Part shown: positions 23,262 to 34,069 of the stretch, piece by piece
How the letters are laid out: every line of letters begins with the position of its first letter
Position numbering within the stretch: position 1 is the first letter of the stretch
NCBI RefSeq assembly: GCF_963169125.1
Contig: NC_084795.1
Span: 187,772,214-187,836,213 of the forward strand
Source: Humulus lupulus
Lineage: Eukaryota > Streptophyta > Magnoliopsida > Rosales > Cannabaceae
Length of the DNA: 64,000 bases
Direction of reading: 5' to 3'
The notes under the pieces: model-generated
Seen by the model: the letters and a program-made list of their open reading frames with translations, nothing else
Database searches by the model: none
What the model was told of the DNA's origin: nothing
Translations under genes and position numbers: made by a program

Positions 23262-26200
23262 GTACACATTGTTCTGGATACTAGTACTATTGAGCAAATT
23301 TTCCTTCAGCTACTGGTTTTAGGTAAGTTGTCATGTACAACTACATAATAACTCCATAATACATGACAATTTATTAGATAATTTACTAATAAATGCTTTA
23401 TTTTAGATTGCCATAAATATCTTTCTTCAGTGGAAATTGTATGAATGTAAGCGGCTGTTGTATAGAAAAGCTCTCCATTTTAACAAATTTTAGTTTGTTC
23501 TCACAATAGAACTACATTAATGGACGGTTATAATTGCATTGTTATTCTGTGACTATTGTACTATCTAACTCTCAGCTTTCGACATAAAATCAGAGCTAAT
23601 TAAGTCTTAGTATTTATGTTCATTGTAATCTTTTTTACTCTTATGCTGAGTTAAATATAAACATGAAAGCATACTTACTGTTAACTGCGGCCAATGGAAT
23701 AATGCAGATAAAGCCTTTCATAGGACCAACAAAGCAGATCATGAAAATTGGTGTGAAAAGTTATGACTGGCATGAGCTTTTCCCAAAAGGTTTTCTATGT
23801 TCCTTTGTACATAGTTTGTCTTAAAAAATTAATCAGAAACCTATTATATCTACTAAATCTAACCCAAAAAAAAATTGCTTCTCTTGCAGTACAGAATAAC
23901 GCCAGTGCAATCGTTGCAGTATGGGCTCCTATAGTAGTTGTGAGTGTTGTTTGTCATACTCTCTTCTTATAATATCTGCAGTAGTTTCATCTTATGGAAG
24001 CTCATCTTAGTTTAAGTTTATTAATGATGAACACTTTAAAATATCTTGAACAAAGAATTAGGGAGGAAGTTAGAAGCTTAGTTTATAGATCAACCTGTCT
24101 AGCATAAATGCTTGACACATTATTTTATTTCTACTTTAGAGGTATATTTCATGGACACACATATATGGTATTATTTTTTCTGTACAATATTTGGTTGACT
24201 TTATGGTATTTTGCATCACCTTGGTGAGGTAAGCCATTTCTTCTATATATTTCTCACTATTAGAGTACATTGGCAATGTTCTTACTCTGGTGTGCTATAG
24301 ATCCGGACGTTAGGAATGTTGAGAAGTAGATTCCACACCTTACCATCAGCATTTGATGCTTGTATGATTCCACCTTCATCAAAAAAGGACAAAAAGGGAC
24401 GAAAAGGTTTCTTTAAAAACAGATTTCATAAGGTATACAATTTTTATGTTTTTTTGTTAATCTATATTTTTTAACGATCTCCACATGCTAATCATTTATT
24501 AACTTTCTCAGGAGTCAGGCGTTGAAAAAGATGGCGTTGCCATGTTCGTACTTGTGTGGAACCAAGTTATAAACAGTATTAGATCAGAGGACTTAATCAA
24601 CAATAGGTGAGTTTATCTCTTACTAATGTGTTGTGCATGGTAATTTTGGAAAAAAATCTGATTAAAATGTCTTCTCTTATGAATAGGGAGGTGGATTTGA
24701 TGAGAATACCTATGTCTTCATAATTATTTTCTGGCACTGTCTGTTGGCCAGTTTTTCTTATAGCTAATAAGGTATGTTTAAGAAGTGACATTATTTCATT
24801 TATATGGTTTTTTTTTTCTCTAGTTTCCTACTAAACCAAGTCTTGTTAGTCACACTCTAGTTATCCACGGCACTGTGCATTGCAAGGGATTTTGTGGGGA
24901 AGGATGAAATTCTTGTCAAAAAGATTAGAAAAGACAATTGCATGTACTATGCTGTAAAGGAGTGCTATTTCACTGAAGTACATCCTTAAGTTTCTCGTTG
25001 TGAGAGATTTGGAAAAGAGGTAGACAAGTTATTGTAGAAATTTATGTTGTTTTGTATGCATACATATTTAAATATTTAAATCATGTAATTCTTACCATGT
25101 AGATATCTTTCCTTTCCTGATTGAACATTCAATGCTGGCTTCTCAATTAATGTTTCTGCTTCTATGATGATCCCTGTGTTGCATTCTAGGGTCATATCTG
25201 AAATAATAAATGAAGTTGAAGAAAAACTTAAAAGATCAAGTTTTCTTGAGGACTTTAGAATGATTGAGCTTCCAAATTCGCTAGATAAATTTGCGGAGTT
25301 GCTTGAACTTCTGGTAAGCCTGCATATTTCTGGCTTCTCCTTGATTTTTTAGAGTAAGGAGTCCGTAGTTTGAGTCCAAACCTTACTAATCTATGGTATT
25401 AAATGTTTCAAGGGTGAGGGAAATGGAGATCATGCTGGTAAAGTAGTGAAAGTTCAACAGGACATGTTTGAAATTATAACCAATGATATGATGGTTGATT
25501 CTTCTAGGTTGGATGCTTTCAGAGTTACCATTCTTTTGTAAGATCAGTAGTTGACATGTTTTATATACTAATACTACCATACTTCATGTTCAAACCACAC
25601 AGAATAATGGAATTGCTAAGCTCTTTCCAGGACATGGATGACGATTCTCCTTATTTTTGCAGACTTATTGAGCCATAATTATTTGAAAAATACGCCGGTG
25701 AGATGTCCATCCAGTTTCCCTTGCCAGACAATGCACCATTGGAAGAGCAGGTGATGAAACTTGTAACATTCACTGTCTGCCTTCCACTTCCTTATAGGAC
25801 CTTGTTCATTACAACTAGTCAGAGTAACTGATCCAAAGTATAGGATGAGTGTAAACATAAACAAAGACAAACAAATAATTAAACACATAAAACACAGCCA
25901 CATACACCTGCAATTGTGTGTAGAAATTACACATGTTAGTAACCAAACTTTTCCACAGCAGATCGGTCGTCTTATTTTGCTGCTTACTGTCAAAGATGGT
26001 GCACTGGATGTACCTACTAACATAGATGCTCGCCAGTGCATATCATTCTTTTCTACTTCCCTATTCATGAATATGCCCACTGCTACCAGAGTGCAAAATA
26101 TGCTGTCGTTCAGGTGATATTTCTTGCCTTTGAGTATTATTTTTCTAATTCTAATGTGTCTAAACTATGCAAGATGTGACAACCTAAGAAAAATGAAGAT

Positions 26201-27423
26201 ATAACAATGTTGAGTAATTAGTATACATAAAGCTTGAGCTGAAATAACACAAGCGGAAACAGAGCTGAAGTAATGAAATATAACATATGATCAATTACAG
26301 GAAGTGAAAATTATGAATCTAATAACAATCTACGTTATTGATCTGCTTCTAACAAGTTATAACCAGTGCATAAAAATCTCATTTACACAATTATCTTACT
26401 CCCCATTACATGGAAGATATAAACTTTTCAAGGAAAGAGCTTCATTCTAGTCAGCGAGAAATTTCGATTATATTTTACATGCAAGAGATATTTCCAGGTA
26501 ACTACAAAGCTAAGACTTTTCAATATATTTTATTTTTTAAACTTGTAAATTTATTTCTTTAAGATGAATGGAAAAACTTTTTGGAACAGATGGAATGTGC
26601 AAGTTTGGAAGCGTTGAAAGCTGAAGACAAGGAAGAAGAACTTAGAAGTTGGGCCTCTTTCCATGGCCAAACTCTAAGCCGAACAGGTAATGGAATAGAA
26701 TATGAGACATAAATGTGATTAGATGTTACTTACCTTAATGTAACAGGGTTTACTTTTGTTTTATGTGGTGTTATAGTTAGAGGGATGATGTACTATAGAG
26801 AGGCCTTAAAATTGCAAGCATTCCTTGACATGGCTCAAGATGAAGGTTTTTAACACTGCTGTTTTATTTCTCAGACCAATTCTTGTCCTCAAAACTTCCT
26901 TTCTTCCTGATTATCTAATGAGAATCCATTCCTTTTGCCCTGTGTGTTTTGGCCAGATATTCTTGGAGGTTATGATACAGAGAACCATGTATTATCTGCT
27001 CAACTAGATGCTTTGGCAGACTTAAAGATTACATATGTGATTTCTTGTCAACAATTTGGATCCCAAAAATCCGCTGGTGATCCACCTGCACAAGACATAA
27101 TTGATTTAATGAAAAGGTAATGAACTACGTGAGAAAATGCAGAATATATGTGAACATATATTCACTGGAAGGTTGAGAGAACATATATTCACCGGAAGGT
27201 TGCATCCACTTAGCCAATTACTAATTGAAAATATTATAGGCTTACATAGCTACCAGCTCAGATGCCTTAAGTAGGAATAGGATCTGGAAATTCTATGAGT
27301 AAGATATAACTATATAAGGAATGTGTAATGATTGAATAAAGACTACATCATGTGTCACTAATTTTGAGCACATAGAAATTGTAGGCATCAAGTCTAAATA
27401 ACCATGTACTAACAAGTTTATAG
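23262..27423 (+). pseudogene. Callose synthase fragment 2 (middle region)
   Basis: About fifteen exon-like blocks, in normal gene order: YTLFWILVLLSKFSFSY (23262), IKPFIGPTKQIMKIG (23708), NNASAIVAVWAPIVVV (23890), YFMDTHIWYYFFCTIFG (24141), IRTLGMLRSRFHTLPSAFDA (24301), FVLVWNQVINSIRSEDLI (24512), further blocks to 25750, VPTNIDARQCISFFSTSLFM (25959), SIIFYMQEIFP (about 26460), DEWKNFLEQ...WASFHGQTLSRT (26564), VRGMMYYREALKLQAFLDM (26777) and ILGGYDTE (26957-27116). In the full-length family these come before fragment 1, yet here they follow it. Lesions include TGA after CTIFG and TAA near 24988. Intron sequence homologous to 22286-22522 continues to 27423 after a ~700-bp deletion. Confidence 0.88.
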
Positions 27424-29189
27424 TGTTTGGAGTTTGTTTTGTTTTTTCTAATTAGCTTGGTTTTAAATATTATTGATAAGAGTAGAGGCTTTTTTAGTGC
27501 AAGCTAATATGATTATTTTCTTTTGATGTTAATATATTTGTTGGTTACTTTCACTACTATTGCTTGAAATGGTTTTCAATAACTACAAAAAAGTGCTACA
27601 TTACTTTCACTACTGTTTCTTCATTTTCTTGTTGCCAAGCTAATTATTTTCAACAACTCAGATTTTATGGCTGTTAATGGTTATCATAGTAGGAAAAAAC
27701 TGTATTTCTCACCCATTTGTGAATTAATTCAAGGGAAAGAGATGGTTAGATAAAGCAAATGGAAGCAGCTCGTTGCTCACTTTGGTAGACACATGGAAAA
27801 AAGAGACCGATGAAAAAGGTAATAGTTTTACATACTAATTTCCTTCCTCTTCTTAACTAAAGATTTGTGTTTGTCAAACATTTTGATAAGACATTTTAGA
27901 TTTTGTTTGGTTATGAATTCTCATTTTAGCTCAAAAATTCAAGAAACACTACACAAGAGACATTATAAGTTCATAGTTCAAAGCTTCAAGCATTGAAGAA
28001 TATATTTTTCTTCTTATTATTCTCAGTTTTCATATCCACCACAACATCATTTTCTTTGCTATTTTAACTGTTAACTGAAATATATTCAATAGGACCCTAT
28101 TAATAATCATTATTCTCTACTATGATTATTTGTGTGTGTAGTGCACAGTGTTTTAGTACTGTTGTAAAAGCTGCCAAGAACAGATGACACTGCATCTGTT
28201 TTTATTTCGTTTTGGCCAAGTTTGCTTAATCACTCTAAATGCATAATGAGTTTCTTAATGTTTGATAATTCAGCCCTTAAAAAAAAGCTATCAAGTCCTT
28301 AAGTTCTATAAGTAGTAGCAATTAGTTCCTTATTATTTATTTTTTCACAATGACAGATCATAAGGTTTGATATCCTGTTTTCCTCCAAAGTCTTTTGGTA
28401 CTTGCATATAATGCGTGCCATCAAAAGTTGAGTTCTTGTTTATTTTTGCTTTAAAAGCTGCAGTTGGAACTTTAATCGGTTTAAGCAATAAAAATAGATC
28501 ATTTTGATTTCTTGATAGACACAACACCATGCTATATCTACTTTCCTTTTTGAATGGCTGGACTTAAGATGATGCTTGCATTCATGTAGGCATTGTTGGC
28601 TGATATTTTATATTGGAGAAGATGTTTTCAACAACATGACATGCTTAAATTTTAATTTTTCTTGAGTTATGTTGATAAAAATTTAGGATCAAAATATTGT
28701 GAATTCATAATTTTGTATGTGGTGTCCTCTCTTGGAAATAATTTCCATAGCATTTTTCTTGAAGTAATTTGTAATGCTAGATAATAACAATAAAATATTT
28801 ATTTGTGTATTTTGCAGATGTGACAAGCGAAATAGAAAATGAAACTTAATTTTGATGGCTTTGTGTTGGGCAGCTGTAGAATATTTTTTTGCTGAAAGTA
28901 GTAACTTTTCAATATGTTGAATATTTAAGACTACTTGAATACTTAAAGAACATTTTGTTGTTGATGACAGTGTTGAATGTTTTAAACTAATTTGTGGATT
29001 GTTAATACAATGTTGAATGTTTTTACTTTTTGTTATTTGAAAATCAAGTTCATTTGATGATGCTAGTATATATTAGAAAGCTAATTTGAATTATATAAAA
29101 AAAATTAAAATATAATAGAATAAATTAGTGTTATATAAATGAATATATAATGAGAATTTAAACTTATCTAAATATTAAAATAATACGAA
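27424..29189 (+). other. CAC-1 3' interior with two candidate exons
   Basis: After the callose synthase homology ends, two segments look exon-like. 27733-27818 encodes GKRWLDKANGSSSLLTLVDT and is followed by a donor (ggtaat). 28817-28848, after ttttgcag, encodes DVTSEIENET and a stop, followed by AT-rich 3' UTR-like sequence. They may form the 3' end of a chimeric transcript. I recognise no family. The rest is AT-rich and non-coding. Confidence 0.3.
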
Positions 29190-29557
29190 AATTGTGTTAT
29201 AATATCTATTACAATAACACTTTTTATGCAAAGAATTTTGTTATGCAAACTTCATTATATAACACAAATAATGTGTTATACTAAAGTGTAGTGTAACACA
29301 AAAAATGTGTTATACTAAAGTGTAGTATAACACAAATTTATAAGTATTGAACTGTGTTATATAATCGACTATAAATAATATAATTAAACACTTATCTATT
29401 TATTAAAATAACACAGAAAGTGTGTTATCGTTGACAGTATAATCACACATCTGTATAACAATGATAAAGTGTTACGTAAAGTACCCTGACCTACGATAAC
29501 ATAGTCGGTCTTAACACATCAAAAAGTGTTATGGTATATTTTGATAACACATTTTTG
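29190..29557. repeat. CAC-1 subterminal repeats
   Basis: Multiple copies of tgtgttata in both orientations. They include two tandem units of about 35 bp containing atgtgttatactaaagtgta at about 29269 and 29308. Arrays like this near the ends of CACTA elements are usually transposase binding sites; that role is inferred. Confidence 0.6.
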
Positions 29558-29587
29558 GTGTTATTAAAAGCATTTTTTCTTGTAGTG
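29558..29587 (-). repeat. CAC-1 right terminal inverted repeat
   Basis: Read inward on the minus strand: cactacaagaaaaaatgc, a common CACTA terminus in plants. It is followed by the duplication aat at 29588-29590. Confidence 0.75.
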
Positions 29588-30052
29588 AATGTAGACAAAC
29601 ACCACACCAAAGAACAATAGGACTTTATCAAGCTTGTAATGATAGGCTAGGGTGAAGGTAGGATAACAGATATTAATTTTGGCTCAAATCACCTTAAGCA
29701 CCTAAATCTTTCTAGGACCTAAATCAATGCACACATTAATTTCCCCAAAAAAAACCCCACAACAAAATATAAATCTTGCCACTAGCCTTTATTACTAACA
29801 TAGAAATACAAAAACTAAAACAAACTTTTCTTTTATTTGAAGAGTTACACCCCCAAACATATTTACAAACATACATACTTTTTGCTTTCTTTTTCTTTTT
29901 TGATTTTTTTTCTTTTTTTTTACGGTGCTTTGATGTAAGGGAGTGCACTCTTTAATTTTTTTTTCTTTTTGGATTTTCTATTTTTTTTAGAATGAAGATA
30001 AACAACTAGATGACAACAAATAGATGGCAAGAGAACAAGAAAAATGAGAACA

Positions 30053-30069
30053 CATCTCCCCCCAAACTT
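30053..30069 (-). other. Polypurine tract of AthA
   Basis: On the minus strand aagtttggggggagatg sits directly before the putative LTR start tgttctc and after gttgattttaagtt. G-rich tracts after a ggggacaatgttgattt run are typical just upstream of Athila-group 3' LTRs. Confidence 0.6.
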
Positions 30070-30846
30070 AAAATCAACATTGTCCCCAATAGTGAAAACA
30101 AGCAAAAGAAGAAAAGGAAAATGCTCACCCAATTTTCTTTCTTACACTCAACTCCTCTCAACCCCCCATAATGCAACAATAAATAAATCCTATCAAGATC
30201 AAGGTGCTAAAGGGGTGTGATGAAAAGAGGTGATTATATATATGTAAAGCTAGGCTAATGAGTGGCTAAGAAAGAAAAGTGACTCTTAAGCTCAATGGGG
30301 TGACTAGGGATAAAAATGCATAAGAGGTAGGCTGTAAAGGATCAAATGGTCCAAGGATGGCCTAAATAATTTCATTGGTGTGGTGTTGTCTAGGATATTG
30401 CCTCAAGGAAAATCACTAAGTAATTCTAGAAACTTAAGCTCACATAAGAAACTAGCTCTTTCTAGGGTCTGAAAAATGTTTAATCAAGCTATACACACAC
30501 TAAAAAGAAAAACACTCTCATCGGCAATTGGTAGCAACATTCACACCCAAAGAATATATTTTAAAACTTAAGAAAGAAAGACGATTAGCTTCAACTTAGA
30601 TTTATTATATTTTTGTATTTTTTCAAAGTTGTCATCGAGCCCCCTAGTTAAACACTAACAAAAGCAAAGATTATCCTCAAAAGATCAATCAACAACAAGA
30701 CAATGACACTAAACACAGCAGGACAAAACATAACAAAAACTAAACAAGAGACTAATAAAAGTAAACAACAGGATAATCCAAAACAGAAATGAAGTCCATA
30801 ATATTAAAGACAGAACAAAAGTTGGGTTAAAGAGGCTCCTCACGCC
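30070..30846. other. AthA 3' untranslated region
   Basis: Non-coding between the downstream ORF and the PPT. No gene, hairpin or repeat that I can support. Confidence 0.4.
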
Positions 30847-32075
30847 TATTCCTCAGAATCAACATCTGAAGGAATATGGTCATCGTGAACAACTGGAGTG
30901 GTCCAAGCCTCCAAAATGGAGAAGGGGAAAGCAAGAAAGGCAGCAGTAGGCTTGGTGAAGTTCTGCTGAAGGGACTTTACTAACACTGCATGTCGCAGTT
31001 TGGCATACTTCCAGTTGGCATTCTACTGAGTTTCAAGGGACACCATCCACCCAATAAGTTCCTGCTGCTGAGCAAGGAGGTCAACGAGTGTGGGCGAAGG
31101 GGGGGGGGGTGGGGGAGCTAGTGGAGGCGCTGTGGATGGCCCAGCGACAGATACAGGCTCACAGCTCTGACTAGTAATGAGGAATTCAATGTCCCAGTGC
31201 TCAAAGAGCACATCCTCTGTGGACATAGAAGGCACCTCAGCTCGAAGGCACAACTATGTGATGAGCGATGGAAAGAATAACTTGCCCTTTTTCTTCTTGG
31301 CACAACTAACATTCTGCCTGGTGATCAACATGCCCACATAGATACTTAAACCAGCCAGCATACAATATAGCAAAAGTACCAGCTCCTTGGACATCGTAGT
31401 GTCATGTGTGGTAGGTAGCAAACGACATTTGAGGAAATGCAACCACACTCCAGCTTTAGGCAAAATAGAGGTGTGAAATAAGGTATGCACACCACTAGAA
31501 GAAACACACCATTGAGCGTCGGGAGATGCGACAAGCTACAGTGCCTTGTCCAAATTTTCTGGTGTAGGGGCCATTACCATATTATTATAAACAACACACT
31601 CAAAACTGTCCAACCCAAATACTAAGTTAATAGCCTCACTAGAAAATGAAACAACCTTGTCTCGAACAATCACTTTAGAATTCGCAGAGGATGTCATGTT
31701 ACTGTAAAACTCATGCACCAATGGAATGATAGCATGTTAGTGTAAAACTCACGTCACTGATGAAGGCTGGCACCTCAACTGTGGTAGGCAAAAATCCTTT
31801 TTCGGTGAGCAACTTCTTTGTCTTAATGGACTCATATTTTTCTCTGGCTTGAGAAGAAACAAATTTCTTAGCGATGCTTGAAGGGACATAATTTTTTGTG
31901 GTCTTTGGGGTTGGTACAGCAGTAGTTTTTGGCTTGGGCACATCTTTTGTGGTAGTGGTGGTCTTTTGTTTTTTGGGTGGAGGTGCAGCTAATGTGGGTT
32001 TGGCTGGCCGTTTGGCTTTGGAGATGGTCGGTGCTGTCTTTGCGGCTGGTTTGGTAGTGATGGGGGTAGGGTCAT
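30847..32075 (-). pseudogene. AthA downstream ORF, plant transposon protein domain
   Basis: Reads leftward from the TekA junction. A Lys/Pro/Thr-rich segment (PKKQKTTTTTKDVPKPK) is followed by VHEFYSNM, VVSFSSEAINLVFGL, and then VWLHFLKCRLLPTTHDTTM and LLLYCMLAGLSIYVGMLITR. This order matches the 'putative plant transposon protein' domain (PF20167 from memory) found in ORFs of Athila-type elements. A proline run encoded by an 11-G tract (31099-31109) follows, then an acidic C-terminus ending SDVDSEE at 30847. Stops at about 31711, 31536, 31254 and 31023 and a frame change break it. The N-terminal part was separated by TekA. Role in the Athila life cycle is unknown. Confidence 0.7.
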
Positions 32076-34069
32076 TGTAATGCCCCAAAATCCCTAATGT
32101 GGTTTAATGGTCAGATTAGTAGGTCGGGAGGGCCATAATTGATTTATTATGCCATTAAACTATTACATGCATGTTTATGTGAATTATATTATAATATGAG
32201 GTTAAATGAATGCATGTGGGTCCACATTTCATGTAGGGGTATTTTGGTAATTTGGCTCGTTGAGGGTGTAATTGTATATTTGTATGCATGTTGGTGATTT
32301 ATTGCTGAGGCCACATTATAATGTGGATTTGTTCGAGCTATTCGGCATGAGGCGATCTTTGAGTATAAATTAGCAGTTTAGTCATAACGGGATTAAGTTC
32401 GAGGCTTGGAGTGAGTCTTGGGGTGATTTTAATGATTAGAGTGTTGCCGAGAATTAAAGGGTAACAAGATATGAGTTATGGGTGTTTGAGAATTTTGAGA
32501 ATAACGGGAATTGGAGAAGGGTAATTATGATTAGCAGGATTAAAAGAGGAATGACATTTTTTCCCTTACTAGCCTTTTTAAAGTTCTATTTAACTTGGGG
32601 GAAATAGGGTCATTTGGCATGGGTTATGAGAATCTAGCAAGTTGTAGAAACAAAACAAAAAACAGAGTTGCATCATCCCTTCTCACGTTCATCATCCTTC
32701 TCCTTCTTCCTTTCAAATTTTGAAAGCCAATTTGAAGAAACAAGCTAAGAAATCAAGGATTGGAGTTTATAAACTTAGTTCATCCATTGAAGAGGACACA
32801 AACCCAGCTTGAGGTAGGAATTCATCCATGAATTTAAGCTATACTCTGTTTTTCTTATGGTTTTTAGTCAAGAGATTTTGATGTTGTTAGTTGGGAATTA
32901 ATGGAAGTTTTTGAGTAAGATTGCTTGGGTTTTGATGAGGGTGTGATATAGATGAAGTTTTGGGATTGAATTTGATGTCTTGGTGATGTTTGGGATTGGT
33001 TTGGAGGTTTCGTTTTCAAGGGAAGTCGCAAGGAAGAAGACCAGAATTTTTTCTGGTCTGCAGATAGCGCCCCAGTGCCATTCCTGGCGCCCCAACGCTA
33101 GGCAGAGCAGGGAGGGGGTTTTCTCTGGTTTGGGACAGTGCCCCAGCGCAATTTGGCAGTGCCCCAATGCTAGGCCAACTTCATCAAGTCCTATATTTAG
33201 GGCTCGGGATGACTTTTAAGGCTCGGTGGTTGCTTCCTTTACCCTGTTTGGGTGGATTGAGAGTCCCAGGAGTGCGGGATTGATCCCGAAAGTGAGGTTT
33301 CAGATTGTGAACCTTTTATTAATTAACTTTATTAATGGATTCTAATTGGTTATGACTAGGTGACCGCTAAGGGAATAAATGGCAGATTGTTCTCAAGGTC
33401 GTTCTTATACTAATTCTTGCACGAACTAGAGGTAAGAAAACTGTATCCCATATATGACATGCATGGTTATTATTGAGGCATGTCGAGTGTTTAAATGTAA
33501 TGCATGTGATGCATGAGAAACATGTGATTAGGGCATGCCATGAATGTTGAATATGAGATTGATCAGAGCTTGAGTCTCTGTGTTTGTGCATGATCATAAT
33601 TATGCTAGCAATTGTTAAGTAAGCATGCTGAATGCCCTACATTTGGATATTTGACATATGATATATGCCTGGTAGCATTGCTTACTTGTGTGTGGCACTG
33701 ACTAACTAGTCAGAATTGTCAATGGTGTCAGTATCAACTGTGAAGCTGTGACTCATTAGTCAAGTTCGGCAGTGGTACTGAGCACTGGTCACATGGTATT
33801 GACTCATAAGTCAAGAACGGTCTTAGCGTGTTAACGCAAACCAAAAAAGATTAGAACAAATCGACATCTGCATTGAATGACTCAAATGAGCATTAATGCC
33901 GGACCGACCTCAAGTTTGATAAAAATTAAAAGCGCTTGTCTAGGCCAAGGTTAGTCATTTAGAGCCAGAGCCAGCGAGCCCCGATGACTGTTTAGTCACA
34001 TGGCTATGGGTTCCGAGCCCCGTGGTAACTAACCCACCAGTCACACATTTTTTTAAGCTAGTGACTTAC

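Larger units (their letters stand above)
19639..29587. mobile_element. CAC-1: CACTA transposon carrying callose synthase fragments
   Basis: Begins cactacaccaataacc and ends with the inverse of cactacaagaaaaaatgc. The outer 30 bases match at about 21 positions including the first seven. The 3-bp duplication aat (19636-19638 and 29588-29590) is the size CACTA elements make. The right end has repeated tgtgttata motifs, as expected for subterminal transposase sites. No transposase domain was recognised inside, so it is probably non-autonomous. The interior holds two callose synthase gene fragments with introns, on the plus strand. Confidence 0.8.
17770..30052 (-). repeat. AthA 3' LTR, interrupted by CAC-1
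   Basis: Parts 17770-19638 and 29591-30052, about 2.3 kb together. No gene. It contains atgtaatcacacaagtaata near 17810 and, twice, an 'agttacacccccaaaca' type run (about 19220 and 29845). The left border is inferred from tgttgtg after the transposase fragment. The right border is inferred from the PPT at 30053. Confidence 0.6.

Noticed and set aside
21211..27116. Functional host callose synthase gene
   Set aside because: Exon order is permuted, in-frame stops and frameshifts are present, N- and C-terminal exons are missing, and the whole lies between CACTA ends with a target duplication.
31099..31109. G11 and G14 runs as quadruplex regulatory elements
   Set aside because: Single G runs in decayed AthA sequence; slippage or assembly uncertainty is the simpler reading.
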